Below are positions 5,941 through 6,352 of a stretch of DNA of 6,352 nucleotides, piece by piece. The DNA lies in NCBI GenBank assembly GCA_017965685.1, contig JAGCPM010000053.1:1-6352 (forward strand), in the 5' to 3' direction. Within the stretch, counting starts at the first letter, position 1; each line of letters begins with the position of its first letter. Under the pieces are notes generated by a model, which saw nothing but the letters and a program-made list of their open reading frames with translations, was not told the DNA's origin and ran no database searches. Position numbers and translations under genes: made by a program. The stretch comes from Kiritimatiellia bacterium. GTDB taxonomy: Bacteria; Verrucomicrobiota; Kiritimatiellia; RFP12; UBA1067.

Positions 5941-6342
5941 ATGAGCGAACTTGAAGAAGGTCTCGAACTGAAGCTAGACTTCACGAAGCTGGAAAAGGTC
6001 GGCGCGGGCGTGATACCCGTCGCGGTGCAGAATGCGGACACGAAGGAGGTGATCCTCGTGGCGTACACGAACGAGTACGCCATGAAGGAGTCTTTCGCGA
6101 AACGCAAGTTGATACTTTGGTCCACGAGCCGCAAGAAGCTGTGGTTCAAGGGCGAGACGAGCGGCGAGACGTTCGACCTTCTCGAAGCCTACGTCAACTG
6201 CGAGCAGAACTCGCTCGTGTACGTGGTGCGTCCCTGCAGGGGCGGAATCTGCCACACTAAGAACAGGAAGGGCGAGCCGCGCAACTGCTACTACAGGCGC
6301 ATCGACTTCGACACGCTCGCGCTGACGAACGTCGATCCGTGA
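5941..6342 (+). CDS. hisI: Phosphoribosyl-AMP cyclohydrolase, variant metal site
   Basis: HisI opens the purine ring of phosphoribosyl-AMP, the third step of histidine synthesis, as a zinc- and magnesium-dependent dimer in the cytoplasm. The product has 133 residues, within the range of stand-alone HisI enzymes; there is no fused HisE (phosphoribosyl-ATP pyrophosphatase) domain. Family motifs are IPVAVQNADTKEVILVAYTNEYAM (24-48, matching the usual VQDADTGEVLMLAYMN), ILWSTSRKKLWFKGETSG (58-75, matching WSRSRxELWxKGETSG), and the cysteines Cys87, Cys104 (in CHT) and Cys116 (in NCYYRR), which correspond to the three zinc ligands. The segment that is normally Asp-Cys-Asp-x-Asp reads Asn86-Cys87-Glu88-Gln89-Asn90. 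The loop between the last two cysteines is 11 residues instead of about 6. It has its own promoter, and no other histidine gene is seen in the window. The assignment is firm at family level; activity of this variant is inferred. Confidence 0.9.
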   Translation: MSELEEGLELKLDFTKLEKVGAGVIPVAVQNADTKEVILVAYTNEYAMKESFAKRKLILWSTSRKKLWFKGETSGETFDLLEAYVNCEQNSLVYVVRPCRGGICHTKNRKGEPRNCYYRRIDFDTLALTNVDP

Positions 6343-6352
6343 CGTGCGGACC

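Noticed and set aside
6344..6352. GTG just after hisI as the start of another gene
   Set aside because: Only three codons are visible and no Shine-Dalgarno stands in front, so it cannot be supported.
1..6352. CRISPR array, insertion sequence, riboswitch or defence cassette
   Set aside because: No regularly spaced repeats, transposase motifs or long structured leaders are visible; nearly all bases are accounted for by housekeeping genes.

Overview
The window is a GC-rich bacterial chromosomal segment made of ordinary housekeeping genes packed into one long plus-strand operon. It is followed by a tRNA gene on the minus strand and a separately promoted histidine gene. Isoleucine ATA and arginine AGG codons are frequent for such GC-rich DNA. 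The HisI variant and the small PH-like membrane protein remind me of the PVC group (Verrucomicrobiota, Kiritimatiellota or Lentisphaerota). That placement is a tentative inference from recalled family resemblance, not a search result.

Bases 1-5734 read as one transcription unit: lepA (5' end outside the window), pyrF, pyrC, punA, a xerD-type tyrosine recombinase, and an unrecognised two-helix membrane protein. Junctions are very tight: an 11-base gap, a 1-base overlap (TGATG), a 3-base gap, a 4-base overlap (GTGA) and a 1-base gap. Internal promoters are therefore unlikely and translational coupling is probable at two junctions. The operon joins a ribosomal GTPase (LepA/EF4), two enzymes of de novo pyrimidine synthesis (dihydroorotase and OMP decarboxylase), a purine salvage enzyme and chromosome dimer resolution. 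The theme is growth-linked nucleotide supply, translation and replication.

Bases 5722-5798 encode tRNA-Val(GAC) on the minus strand with an encoded CCA. Its 3' end overlaps the last 13 bases of the membrane protein gene on the other strand. Bases 5799-5940 form a divergent promoter region: one strong extended -10 promoter reads left into the tRNA and a near copy of it reads right into hisI. The two promoters form an imperfect inverted repeat that is also similar across the spacer. hisI (5941-6342) encodes a phosphoribosyl-AMP cyclohydrolase that keeps its three zinc cysteines. It lacks the usual Asp-Cys-Asp-x-Asp metal motif and has a longer loop between the last two cysteines.

I see no CRISPR array, insertion sequence, phage gene or defence system. 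The points most worth a second look are the altered HisI metal site, the paired promoters, the tRNA/CDS overlap, the tRNA with C at position 55, and the dihydroorotase lacking the usual N-terminal segment.
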